From assembly GCA_002362175.1 (NCBI GenBank), contig DETU01000106.1:1-10790 (forward strand): 10,790 nucleotides of DNA, given 5' to 3'. The notes below the pieces were generated by a model. It saw only the letters and a program-made list of their open reading frames with translations, did not search any database and had not been told where the DNA came from. The translations under genes were made by a program, and so were the position numbers. This DNA comes from Ruminococcus sp. UBA3280 (GTDB lineage: Bacteria > Bacillota > Clostridia > Oscillospirales > Ruminococcaceae). Shown here in pieces: positions 1 through 6,770 of this stretch. Each line of letters opens with the position of its first letter. Within the stretch, counting starts at the first letter, position 1.

Positions 1-1
1 G

Positions 2-493
2 AAGATAATCAAAGGTATATTTTATTTTATAGGTTTTATATTCCAACTGATATTAATACTTATTATGTTACTTGTAATTTGCCTTGTAGGTATGTCTGTT
101 CCGAAAAAAATAGAATATGCAAAGTATAAAGAAACAGGTATTATGAGGAACGGAAACTTATGTATATCGCATATGAGCGAGGGTGAGGGCTATAGCAAAT
201 ATGATGAACACTATAATTCCGATAACAACGTTTTGCAGGAAGTTGAGGACTTTTATGCTATAGATGGTTTAAGACTTGGTTCAAGTGATTCTTGTGGTGA
301 TGTTTTCGGAAAAGTATATAAACCGATAAATTCCGGAACATCTGATATATATGTAGGTTATGCACCACGTAGCAGTGCTTCTTCTAAATATGAACTGTAT
401 CACGTTGAAGTTGACGAGGACTTGAATATAACATATAGCGTTGAAATAATTGACAAAGAACGATTTGAGCAGAATTTTCCGGAAAAAAATTAA
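2..493 (+). CDS. Membrane-anchored protein of unknown function, 5' end cut by the window edge
   Basis: The reading frame is open from base 2, so the gene starts left of the window; the ATG at 65 lies inside a hydrophobic stretch and is unlikely to be the start. The codons before it read KIIKGIFYFIGFIFQLILIL and run on into MLLVICLVG, giving one long hydrophobic segment that ends near position 100. This looks like a membrane anchor or uncleaved signal segment. The following ~130 residues are polar and acidic, with two Cys (in NLCISH and SDSCGD), and are probably outside the cell. The C-terminal part (SGTSDIYVGYAP, then YHVEVDEDLNITYSVEI) alternates like beta strands and recalls small Ig-like extracytoplasmic domains, but this is only a resemblance. 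The next gene starts 23 bases downstream, so the two are probably co-transcribed. Function unknown. Confidence 0.7.
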   Translation, partial: KIIKGIFYFIGFIFQLILILIMLLVICLVGMSVPKKIEYAKYKETGIMRNGNLCISHMSEGEGYSKYDEHYNSDNNVLQEVEDFYAIDGLRLGSSDSCGDVFGKVYKPINSGTSDIYVGYAPRSSASSKYELYHVEVDEDLNITYSVEIIDKERFEQNFPEKN

Positions 494-516
494 TTGCGGA
501 ATATTCAGGGGGATAT

Positions 517-1008
517 ATGCGGGAATTTTATAACGGATTTGATGTTTTTGAAATAATCAGAAAAAATAAAGACGAAGAATATTTATATATGACTCAGGAA
601 GAACTATTTCAAAGAAAATTAGAAATAGATGCTGATATTATAAAATGGAAGAGCAGTAGTGAAAATATGGAAGATGATACTATGTATTATTTTCCCGACC
701 CTTCTATTATGTATAGTCTTAGTCTTATTGATTCTGCTGTAATTTCATTAATAATAGAGTATAAGTTCACTAATTTGGCAAGACTTGAAAGCAAATGTAA
801 TATGCATGAAGAAAATCCCGAAATAATAGAATTTTTAATAACTGCAATTAAGGAAGACCCTAAAATTTCTTATTTTGATTTGATTGATTTGGGAACTGAA
901 AAAGATGAGTTTGAAATGTATCTTGAAAAGCTTATTGAAGATAAAATCATTTCACGACGTGGTAAATATAATAATAAATATTGGAAAGTAAATAAAAATA
1001 AATTATAA
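517..1008 (+). CDS. Hypothetical protein with a C-terminal winged-helix-like segment
   Basis: This 163-residue protein is not one I recognise. A G-rich ribosome binding site (AGGGGGA, 507-513) lies close before the ATG, which supports the start. No signal peptide or clear membrane helix is visible. The middle (about residues 60-90, SLSLIDSAVISLIIEYKF) is helical and hydrophobic. The last ~55 residues have the pattern of a winged helix: a helix (EIIEFLITAIKED), a second (SYFDLIDLGTE), a third (DEFEMYLEKLIEDKII), then a basic beta-hairpin-like end (SRRGKYNNKYWKVNKNK). That could mean DNA or protein binding, but the evidence is pattern only. The gene is visibly more AT-rich than argH, which begins 15 bases after its stop. 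Its stop region also supplies the argH ribosome binding site, so argH transcription may read through from here. Confidence 0.75.
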   Translation: MREFYNGFDVFEIIRKNKDEEYLYMTQEELFQRKLEIDADIIKWKSSSENMEDDTMYYFPDPSIMYSLSLIDSAVISLIIEYKFTNLARLESKCNMHEENPEIIEFLITAIKEDPKISYFDLIDLGTEKDEFEMYLEKLIEDKIISRRGKYNNKYWKVNKNKL

Positions 1009-1023
1009 AGGAGATTTAAAATT

Positions 1024-2403
1024 ATGGCTGATATGATGTGGGCAGGAAGATTTTCCAAGAAAATTGACGATACTGTAAACGCTTTCAATTCGTCAATTGC
1101 CTTTGACGGTCGTATGTACCGTCACGATATACAGGGAAGTATCGCACACGCCACAATGTTAGGCGACTGCGGTATTATCACAAAAGAGGACAGTTTACAG
1201 ATTATTGACGGTTTAAAGGGAATTTTGTCGGATATTGATTCAGGCAAGCTGGAACTTGACCCCTCCGCCGAAGATATTCATATGTTCATTGAGGCGGAAC
1301 TTACAAAGCGTCTCGGTGATGTCGGAAAAAGACTTCATACTTCACGTTCAAGGAATGACCAGGTTGCAGTTGATATAAGATTATATTTACGTGACGAAAT
1401 TCAGGAGATACATGACCTTGTGAAAAAACTTGCTGTAACTCTCGTAAACATGGCTGAACAGCATACGGAAACAATAATGCCGGGATATACTCACTTACAG
1501 AGAGCCCAGCCCGTAACTTTTGCACATCATTTGATGGCTTATGTTTTCATGTTCCTGCGTGACCTTGAAAGACTTCAGGACGTTTCAAAGAGAATGAATT
1601 ATTGTCCGTTGGGTAGCGGTGCTTTGGCAGGTACTACTTACTGTACCAACAGAAAACAGACAGCCGAATTACTGGGATTTACAGCACCTATGGCAAACAG
1701 TCTTGACGGCGTTTCAGACCGTGATTTCTGTGTTGAGCTGAACTGTGCGTTGTCTCTTATCATGACGCACCTTTCACGTTTTTCCGAAGAAATAATAATG
1801 TGGTGTTCATGGGAATTTAAGTTCGTTGAACTTGACGACGCTTTTGCTACAGGTTCTTCAATTATGCCACAGAAGAAAAATCCCGATATTACAGAACTTA
1901 TCAGAGGCAAGACAGGACGTGTAAACGGTGATTTGATTACACTTCTTTCCATGCTGAAAGGACTTCCGCTTGCATATAATAAGGATATGCAGGAGGATAA
2001 GGAAGCTATTTTTGATGCGGTTGACAATGTAAAACTCTGCGTAAAGACTTTCATTCCCATGATTTCCACTATGAAAGTATTAAAGGAAAATATGAGAAAC
2101 GCCGCCGCAAGAGGTTTCATAAACGCCACAGACTGTGCTGATTATCTTGTTAAAAAGGGTATGCCTTTCCGTGACGCATATAAGATTACAGGTACTCTTG
2201 TTGCACAGTGCATTGAAAAGGGTCTCACTCTTGAAACACTTCCGCTTGATGATTACAAGGCTATGACGGAACTTTTTGACAATGACGTTTATCAGGCTAT
2301 AAATCTTGAAACCTGTGTGCGTGAAAGAAAATCGGAGGGCGGACCTTCCCCCGAGGCTGTGAAAGTACAGATTGAAATTGCTAAAAAATCGCTTGATATT
2401 TGA
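1024..2403 (+). CDS. argH: Argininosuccinate lyase
   Basis: ArgH splits argininosuccinate into arginine and fumarate, the last step of arginine synthesis, in the cytoplasm. At 459 residues it has the usual family length. It begins MADMMWAGRFSKKIDD, matching the WGGRF start typical of ArgH. Other landmarks are TSRSRNDQVAVD (106-117), PGYTHLQRAQP (153-163) with H157 as the expected catalytic histidine, and the fumarase/aspartase superfamily signature GSSIMPQKKNP (277-287), whose serines include the expected catalytic residue. An AAAGGAG site at 1007-1013 sits ten bases before the ATG. It is the first arg gene of the run; argG, which often precedes argH, is absent here. No convincing promoter is visible in the 15-base gap upstream, so its promoter is inside or before the preceding gene. 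Nothing looks broken. Confidence 0.97.
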   Translation: MADMMWAGRFSKKIDDTVNAFNSSIAFDGRMYRHDIQGSIAHATMLGDCGIITKEDSLQIIDGLKGILSDIDSGKLELDPSAEDIHMFIEAELTKRLGDVGKRLHTSRSRNDQVAVDIRLYLRDEIQEIHDLVKKLAVTLVNMAEQHTETIMPGYTHLQRAQPVTFAHHLMAYVFMFLRDLERLQDVSKRMNYCPLGSGALAGTTYCTNRKQTAELLGFTAPMANSLDGVSDRDFCVELNCALSLIMTHLSRFSEEIIMWCSWEFKFVELDDAFATGSSIMPQKKNPDITELIRGKTGRVNGDLITLLSMLKGLPLAYNKDMQEDKEAIFDAVDNVKLCVKTFIPMISTMKVLKENMRNAAARGFINATDCADYLVKKGMPFRDAYKITGTLVAQCIEKGLTLETLPLDDYKAMTELFDNDVYQAINLETCVRERKSEGGPSPEAVKVQIEIAKKSLDI

Positions 2404-2408
2404 ATTTT

Positions 2409-2660
2409 ATGAAGAAAAAAGATGTAATTTTTATAATGGGTCTTTCAATACTCATGGGCATTATATGGATTGTCGGTGAGCTTGTAATGGGTCTGTGGAT
2501 TGCAGTTGTTCCGAAAGCACATATTTTCTGGTTTGTGATTATAGTGTGTCTTACTCTCGGAATAAGTGTATGGCATTCTCTTCTTGAGGACGAATCAGAC
2601 CTTGAAGACCCTAAGCGTGCAAAATATGAACGCAAGAAGAACAAACGCAAAAATAAATAA
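2409..2660 (+). CDS. Small two-helix membrane protein of unknown function
   Basis: This 83-residue protein has two predicted membrane helices (about residues 6-33, VIFIMGLSILMGIIWIVGEL onward, and 39-56, IFWFVIIVCLTLGISVW). An acidic patch follows (LEDESDLED), then a strongly basic tail (KRAKYERKKNKRKNK). The tail composition suggests cytoplasmic termini by the positive-inside rule. I take the ATG at 2409, five bases after the argH stop. An upstream TTG at 2400 in the same frame overlaps the argH stop but would add only three residues. Neither start has a visible Shine-Dalgarno sequence, so translation is probably coupled to argH termination. It sits between argH and argC with 15 bases to the next ATG, clearly inside the operon. 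I do not recognise a family; a transport or anchoring role would be guesswork. Confidence 0.75.
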   Translation: MKKKDVIFIMGLSILMGIIWIVGELVMGLWIAVVPKAHIFWFVIIVCLTLGISVWHSLLEDESDLEDPKRAKYERKKNKRKNK

Positions 2661-2675
2661 ACGGAGGAAACAATT

Positions 2676-3623
2676 ATGTCTGTAAAAATATATATAGACG
2701 GTCAGGAGGGAACTACCGGTCTTAAAATACTGGAGCGTTTCGAGAACAGAAATGATGTCGAAATTCTCCGTATAAGCGAGGAAAAACGTAAGGATTCAGC
2801 AGAAAGGGCAAAGTTTATAAATATGTCAGATTATACTTTTCTTTGCCTTCCCGACGCTGCGTCAAGAGAAGCGGTATCTTTTGTTGATAACGACCATGTG
2901 AGAATAATTGACGCTTCAACCGCTCACCGTACTAATCCCGCATGGGCTTACGGTTTTCCCGAACTCTCACAGGCTCACAGAGATAAAATTAAAACGTCTA
3001 ACAGAGTAGCCGTTCCCGGTTGTTATGCAAGCGGTTTTGCATCAATAGTCTATCCGCTTGTGAGTAACGGCATTATTCCCGACGATTTTCCTGTATTTGC
3101 ATATGCAACATCAGGTTACAGCGGAGCAGGTAAAAAATCTATAGCAGTTTATGAGAGTGACGAAAAACCGTATGAATATAACAGTCCCCGACAGTACGCA
3201 CTTTCACAGGAACACAAGCATTTACCTGAAATGCAGGCTGTTTCGGGACTGAAGTATAAACCGATGTTCAATCCCATAATATGTGATTATTACAGCGGTA
3301 TGGTAGTAAGTGTACCGATACAGTCCAGACAGCTTGATAAAAATATCACTGCTGAAAAAATTCACGAAATGTATTCAAAGCACTATGAAAATGCAAAGCT
3401 TGTTGAAGTTATGCCACTTATGTCGGCAGAGGAACAAAAAGCGTTTTTCCTTGCTTCAAACACTTTGAGTGGATTCAATAAGATGCAGGTGTTTGTTTTC
3501 GGAAACGACGAACAGATTTTACTTTGTTCACGTCTCGACAATCTCGGCAAGGGTGCAAGCGGTGCGGCTGTTCAGTGTCTCAACATAATGATGGGTATTG
3601 ACGAAACAACAGGTCTTGTATAA
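2676..3623 (+). CDS. argC: N-acetyl-gamma-glutamyl-phosphate reductase, type 2 (short form)
   Basis: ArgC reduces N-acetylglutamyl phosphate to the semialdehyde with NADPH, the third step of ornithine synthesis. The 315-residue length and the start KIYIDGQEGTTGLKILERF (nucleotide-binding loop G9-G15) match the short type 2 family rather than the ~340-residue type 1 form of Bacillus and E. coli. The catalytic cysteine is C116 in VPGCYASG. The conserved SQEHKHLPEM (177-186) carries the likely catalytic histidine. The protein ends within a normal distance of the LCSRLDNLGKGASGAAVQCLN motif, so it is complete. A strong GGAGG (2663-2667) lies eight bases before the ATG. It follows the small membrane protein closely and precedes the GNAT gene by 21 bases. 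Confidence 0.95.
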   Translation: MSVKIYIDGQEGTTGLKILERFENRNDVEILRISEEKRKDSAERAKFINMSDYTFLCLPDAASREAVSFVDNDHVRIIDASTAHRTNPAWAYGFPELSQAHRDKIKTSNRVAVPGCYASGFASIVYPLVSNGIIPDDFPVFAYATSGYSGAGKKSIAVYESDEKPYEYNSPRQYALSQEHKHLPEMQAVSGLKYKPMFNPIICDYYSGMVVSVPIQSRQLDKNITAEKIHEMYSKHYENAKLVEVMPLMSAEEQKAFFLASNTLSGFNKMQVFVFGNDEQILLCSRLDNLGKGASGAAVQCLNIMMGIDETTGLV

Positions 3624-3644
3624 GTTTCAGACGGAGGTATAACA

Positions 3645-4085
3645 ATGAATGTACGCACAATGAATATTTCAGATTATGACAGTGTTTATGCTCTCTGGAT
3701 GTCTTGCAGAAATATGGGTTTCAATAATGTTGATGACTCCCACGACGGAATAGAACGTTTTCTTGAACGCAATCCGTCAACTTGTTTTGTTGCGGAACAA
3801 AATGGTGAAATTGCAGGCGTGATTATCAGCGGAAATGACGGTCGCAGAGGTTATATATACCATATGTCCGTTGCTGAAAAATACAGACGTTGCGGAATCG
3901 GAACAACGCTTGTGAATGTCTGTCTTTCGGCTTTGAAAAACGAGGGAATAAGCAAAGTTGCACTTCTCGTTTTCAAATATAATGAAGTCGGAAACGCTTT
4001 CTGGGAAAAGCAGGGCTTTGCTTTAAGAGACGATATTGTCTATCGGAATAAAGCACTTTGTGAGTTGGTGCGTATAGATACTTAA
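3645..4085 (+). CDS. GNAT-family N-acetyltransferase (YpeA-like)
   Basis: This is a single-domain GNAT acetyltransferase of 146 residues. The acetyl-CoA loop is R81-R82-C83-G84-I85-G86 (the R/Q-x-x-G-x-G/A motif), preceded by the usual beta strand YIYHMSVAEKYR. The C-terminal N-x3-N-x-F-W-x-K-x-G-F pattern (from N113) is standard for the fold. The start NVRTMNISDYDSVYALWMSC and the NDGRRGYIYHMSV stretch look like the E. coli YpeA family, whose substrate is not well established. A GGAGG at 3633-3637 supports the start. Its place between argC and argJ suggests, but does not show, a role in acetylglutamate supply; short GNAT-only acetylglutamate synthases are known in other bacteria. ArgJ could already provide that activity, so a link to arginine is an inference. 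Confidence 0.9.
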   Translation: MNVRTMNISDYDSVYALWMSCRNMGFNNVDDSHDGIERFLERNPSTCFVAEQNGEIAGVIISGNDGRRGYIYHMSVAEKYRRCGIGTTLVNVCLSALKNEGISKVALLVFKYNEVGNAFWEKQGFALRDDIVYRNKALCELVRIDT

Positions 4086-4099
4086 CAAAGAGGAATATT

Positions 4100-4453
4100 A
4101 TGGGCAGACAATTAGTATTCTGGAAAAATACAGACGGATTTTATGTGGACAGTCGGGAAATTTATATGAAGTTATGCAATGGTGAGAAAATTTCAGGACT
4201 GGAAAATCTTGACACGGACGAAATTTTGAAACGTTTAAGCAGAATTTTTTTGGACTGGTGGCTTGACGAATATAATTTTGAATCGGAAAAAGGTTCGTTT
4301 ACGGTTGAAGTTTATGAAAATGCTGTAATTTTTGAATGTTCGGAAAACCTGGATTATAGCAGTCTCAATAAGATAATTGATATTATGCTTGAATATGATT
4401 GTCCGCTGTATGACCCTCAGATTAATGTAAGATTTGATAATAAGGAGATGTAA
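4100..4453 (+). CDS. Hypothetical cytoplasmic protein, 117 residues
   Basis: I do not recognise a named family. The protein is soluble-looking and acidic, without a signal peptide or membrane helix. It opens with MGRQLVFWKNTDGFYVDSREIYMKLCNGE, has a helical middle (TDEILKRLSRIFLDWWLDEYNF), a beta-rich stretch (GSFTVEVYENAVIFECSE), a second helix (SLNKIIDIMLEYD) and ends CPLYDPQINVRFDNKEM. The alternation suggests a compact alpha/beta fold. The start has an AGAGG at 4089-4093, and the last codons contain the argJ ribosome binding site (AAGGAG, 4442-4447). Translation of this gene and argJ is therefore probably linked. It lies 14 bases after the GNAT gene and is clearly part of the operon. No function is assigned. 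Confidence 0.8.
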   Translation: MGRQLVFWKNTDGFYVDSREIYMKLCNGEKISGLENLDTDEILKRLSRIFLDWWLDEYNFESEKGSFTVEVYENAVIFECSENLDYSSLNKIIDIMLEYDCPLYDPQINVRFDNKEM

Positions 4454-4456
4454 AAA

Positions 4457-5749
4457 ATGAATTTGAAAGAAGTTAAGGGAGTGGCTTTTGTTGACGGCGG
4501 TGTGTGTGCTTCAAAGGGTTTCAGGGCAAACGGTATTCATTGCGGACTTGCCCACAAGCCACTTACAAGCACAGACGAAAATTCAGCCGTTGCAAATAAT
4601 GTACTTCCCGCCAAAAAGAAAAATGACCTTGCCCTTATAGTTGCCGACAAGGAATGTACGGCTGCTGCTGTTTATACAACAAACAAGGTTAAGGGAGCTC
4701 CGATAATTGTAACTAAAGAACATATCAAAAACGGTACTGCAAAGGCTGTTATTGTAAATTCCGTAAATGCCAATACCTGTAACGCCGACGGTGTTGAAAA
4801 GGCTGAAAAGATGTGCAGTCTTGTTGCCGAAGAAATCGGCATAGACGTGAATGATGTTATAGTTGCCTCAACGGGCGTTATCGGACAGGTACTTCCTATT
4901 GAACCTATTGCAAATGGTATGAAAGAACTTGCAGAGGGTCTTACTTATGACGGAAACTCAAAAGCAGTTGAAGCTATTATGACTACCGATACACAGGTAA
5001 AAGAAGTTGCTGTCCAGTTTGAGATGGGCGGAAAAACCTGCACAATGGGTGGTATGTTAAAGGGTAGCGGAATGATTCATCCCAATATGGCTACAACCCT
5101 TACATTCATTACAACTGATGTCGATATTTCTGCTGAACTTCTTCAGCTTGCTTTGAGTGATGTTGTAAAAGTTACCCTTAATCGTGTAAGTGTTGACGGT
5201 GATACTTCCACAAATGATATGGTCTGCGTGCTTGCAAACGGTACTGCCGGAAATGTTCCCGTAAATAAGGAAAATGATGACTTTGAAAAGTTTGTAAATG
5301 CCCTTTATGCAGTCATGATGAATCTTGCAAGGAAAATGGCTCGTGACGGTGAGGGTGCGACAAAACTTATTGAGTGTGTATGTTCAGGTGCCGATACGGA
5401 AAAGACTGCTGAAATTGTAGCTAAATCCGTTATAACATCAAGTCTTTTCAAAGCTGCGATGTTCGGTGAAGATGCAAACTGGGGACGTATACTTTGTGCA
5501 GTCGGTTATGCTGATGCTGATTTTGATATAAATAAGGTTTATGTTTCAATTGGTTCTGCAAGCGGAATCATTGATGTTTGCAGAAACGGAGCAGGTGTGG
5601 AATTTTCCGAAGAAAAGGCTAAGGAAATTCTCAGTGAAGAAGAAATCATCATAAATATATCAATCGGCAACGGTAAAGGCAAAGCGGTTGCATGGGGCTG
5701 TGACCTTACTTATGACTATGTAAAAATAAACGGAGATTACCGTTCTTAA
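4457..5749 (+). CDS. argJ: Ornithine acetyltransferase / glutamate N-acetyltransferase
   Basis: ArgJ moves the acetyl group from N-acetylornithine to glutamate, closing the acetyl-recycling cycle; many members also make acetylglutamate from acetyl-CoA. Which form this is cannot be read from sequence alone. The precursor is self-cleaved in GSGMIHPNMAT between A212 and T213, and T213 becomes the nucleophile of the beta chain. The oxyanion-hole pair is T139-G140 in STGVIG. MTTDT and DGEGATKLIEC are also conserved. At 430 residues it is longer than the usual ~400. Much of the excess is a low-complexity stretch near residues 32-52, between KGFRANGIHCGL and KKNDLALI, where the family normally has only a few residues. 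The motif NSVNANTCNADG (101-112) has Val where I expect Gly. Start supported by AAGGAG at 4442-4447. Confidence 0.95.
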   Translation: MNLKEVKGVAFVDGGVCASKGFRANGIHCGLAHKPLTSTDENSAVANNVLPAKKKNDLALIVADKECTAAAVYTTNKVKGAPIIVTKEHIKNGTAKAVIVNSVNANTCNADGVEKAEKMCSLVAEEIGIDVNDVIVASTGVIGQVLPIEPIANGMKELAEGLTYDGNSKAVEAIMTTDTQVKEVAVQFEMGGKTCTMGGMLKGSGMIHPNMATTLTFITTDVDISAELLQLALSDVVKVTLNRVSVDGDTSTNDMVCVLANGTAGNVPVNKENDDFEKFVNALYAVMMNLARKMARDGEGATKLIECVCSGADTEKTAEIVAKSVITSSLFKAAMFGEDANWGRILCAVGYADADFDINKVYVSIGSASGIIDVCRNGAGVEFSEEKAKEILSEEEIIINISIGNGKGKAVAWGCDLTYDYVKINGDYRS

Positions 5750-5764
5750 ACGGAGGACAGACAA

Positions 5765-6631
5765 ATGGAAAAAATTTCAAACAGCGATAAGTCACAGATA
5801 CTTATCAATGCACTTCCTTATATACAGAAGTACAACAATAAAATTCTTGTTATCAAGTACGGCGGTAATGCCATGACCAACAAGGAACTCAAAGACGCTG
5901 TAATGACTGATATTGTACTGCTTTCACTGGTAGGTGTTAAAGTCGTACTCGTACACGGCGGAGGTCCTGAAATTAACGATATGCTCGGTAAACTCGGTAT
6001 AGAAAGCCGTTTTGTAAACGGTCTGCGTTATACTGATGACGATACCGTAAACGTAGTAAAAATGGTTCTTGCCGGAAAGGTCAATAAGGAACTTGTACAG
6101 CTTCTTGCACAGCATAAGGGCAGTGCGGTCGGATTATGCGGAATTGACGGCGGTATGATTAAGGCTGAAAAGCAGACTACAGAGGACGGTCAGGATTTAG
6201 GCTGGGTAGGAAAGGTTACAGAAGTAAACACAAAACCTATTCTTGACGCTCTTGCAAACGGTAATATTCCCGTTATTGCAACAGTCGCAACAGATGAGCA
6301 GGGTAACACCTACAATATAAACGCCGATACGGCAGCAGCAAGAATTGCCGCAGAACTTGGTGCGGAAAATCTTATACTCATGACCGATATTGCAGGACTT
6401 CTTAAAGACAAGAACGACCCTTCAACTCTTATTCCTGAAGTAAACGTCAGTGAAGTTCCGTTCCTGAAAAGACAGGGAATAATTTCGGGCGGTATGATTC
6501 CGAAGATAGACTGCTGTGTTGAGGCTGTAAGACGTGGCGTTCACAAGACCGTTATCATAGACGGCAGAGTTCCGCACTCTATTCTCATTGAAATACTTTC
6601 AAATGAAGGTATAGGCACACAATTTGTATAA
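5765..6631 (+). CDS. argB: Acetylglutamate kinase, probably arginine-inhibited
   Basis: ArgB phosphorylates N-acetylglutamate with ATP, usually the controlled step when ArgJ recycles acetyl groups. Motifs are VIKYGGNAM with K31, VHGGGPEIN (63-71), NINADTAAARIAAELGAE, LMTDIAGLLKD and SGGMIPKI with K247, all typical of the amino acid kinase fold. At 288 residues it is longer than the arginine-insensitive E. coli enzyme (about 258). It has the N-terminal helix region (SDKSQILINALPYIQKY) and the C-terminal HSILIEILSNEGIGT signature found in arginine-sensitive kinases, which form hexamers through that helix. I therefore predict feedback inhibition by arginine. GGAGG at 5752-5756 supports the start. 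A 139-base gap with a promoter separates it from argD. Confidence 0.96.
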   Translation: MEKISNSDKSQILINALPYIQKYNNKILVIKYGGNAMTNKELKDAVMTDIVLLSLVGVKVVLVHGGGPEINDMLGKLGIESRFVNGLRYTDDDTVNVVKMVLAGKVNKELVQLLAQHKGSAVGLCGIDGGMIKAEKQTTEDGQDLGWVGKVTEVNTKPILDALANGNIPVIATVATDEQGNTYNINADTAAARIAAELGAENLILMTDIAGLLKDKNDPSTLIPEVNVSEVPFLKRQGIISGGMIPKIDCCVEAVRRGVHKTVIIDGRVPHSILIEILSNEGIGTQFV

Positions 6632-6679
6632 ACAAATAACAGATAAACAGAAAATTTACTTATTTGCTTGTTCTTCATA

Positions 6680-6709
6680 TTGATTTTACAATGCAAAGAG
6701 AGTTATAAT
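6680..6709 (+). promoter_or_regulatory. Sigma-A-type promoter for argD and downstream genes
   Basis: TTGATT (6680-6685) and a perfect TATAAT (6704-6709) are 18 bases apart, in the only real intergenic gap of the arg run. Transcription would begin near 6716 and leave a leader of about 55 bases. This gives argD, the LURP-one-like gene and argF a second transcript independent of argH-argB. The promoter is predicted from motif match only. Confidence 0.65.
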
Positions 6710-6722
6710 TATATGGATAACT

Positions 6723-6740
6723 GTGAATTTGCCGTGAATT
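6723..6740 (+). promoter_or_regulatory. Tandem GTGAATT direct repeat downstream of the argD promoter
   Basis: GTGAATT occurs at 6723-6729 and again at 6734-6740, 11 bases apart, about one helical turn. The repeats lie just downstream of the predicted start of transcription, where a repressor would block it. TGAAT is the core of ArgR/AhrC operator half-sites, but here the copies are direct rather than inverted, so an ArgR assignment is only a guess. Confidence 0.35.
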
Positions 6741-6749
6741 GTTACGGTA
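6730..6749 (+). promoter_or_regulatory. Small hairpin in the argD leader just upstream of the ribosome binding site
   Basis: TGCCGTGA (6730-6737) and TTACGGTA (6742-6749) can pair over eight base pairs, two of them G-U, around a four-base loop. The stem ends three bases before AAGGAG (6753-6758). There is no T-run after it, so it is not a terminator. It could affect translation of argD or mRNA stability, or at DNA level be part of an imperfect operator. Confidence 0.4.
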
Positions 6750-6770
6750 GTTAAGGAGAAAGTTTTTATT

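Noticed and set aside
65..67. ATG at 65 as start of the first gene
   Set aside because: The frame is open to the left edge and the upstream codons continue the same hydrophobic helix; no ribosome binding site precedes 65.
967..972. TATAAT before argH as a promoter -10
   Set aside because: No acceptable -35 lies 16-18 bases upstream and there is no TG extension; the area is simply AT-rich coding sequence.
1638..2129. Long open frame on the minus strand inside argH (and similar ones in argB, argD and argF)
   Set aside because: They lie opposite clear enzyme genes, lack ribosome binding sites and have no recognisable domains; they are shadows of the real genes.
6633..6666. Inverted repeat CAAATAA / TTATTTG after argB as a terminator
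   Set aside because: The stem is seven A-T-rich pairs with a 20-base loop and no T-run after it, so it is too weak.
6632..6770. Riboswitch or T-box in the gap before argD
   Set aside because: The leader after the predicted start is only about 55 bases and has no T-box motif or terminator/antiterminator pair.
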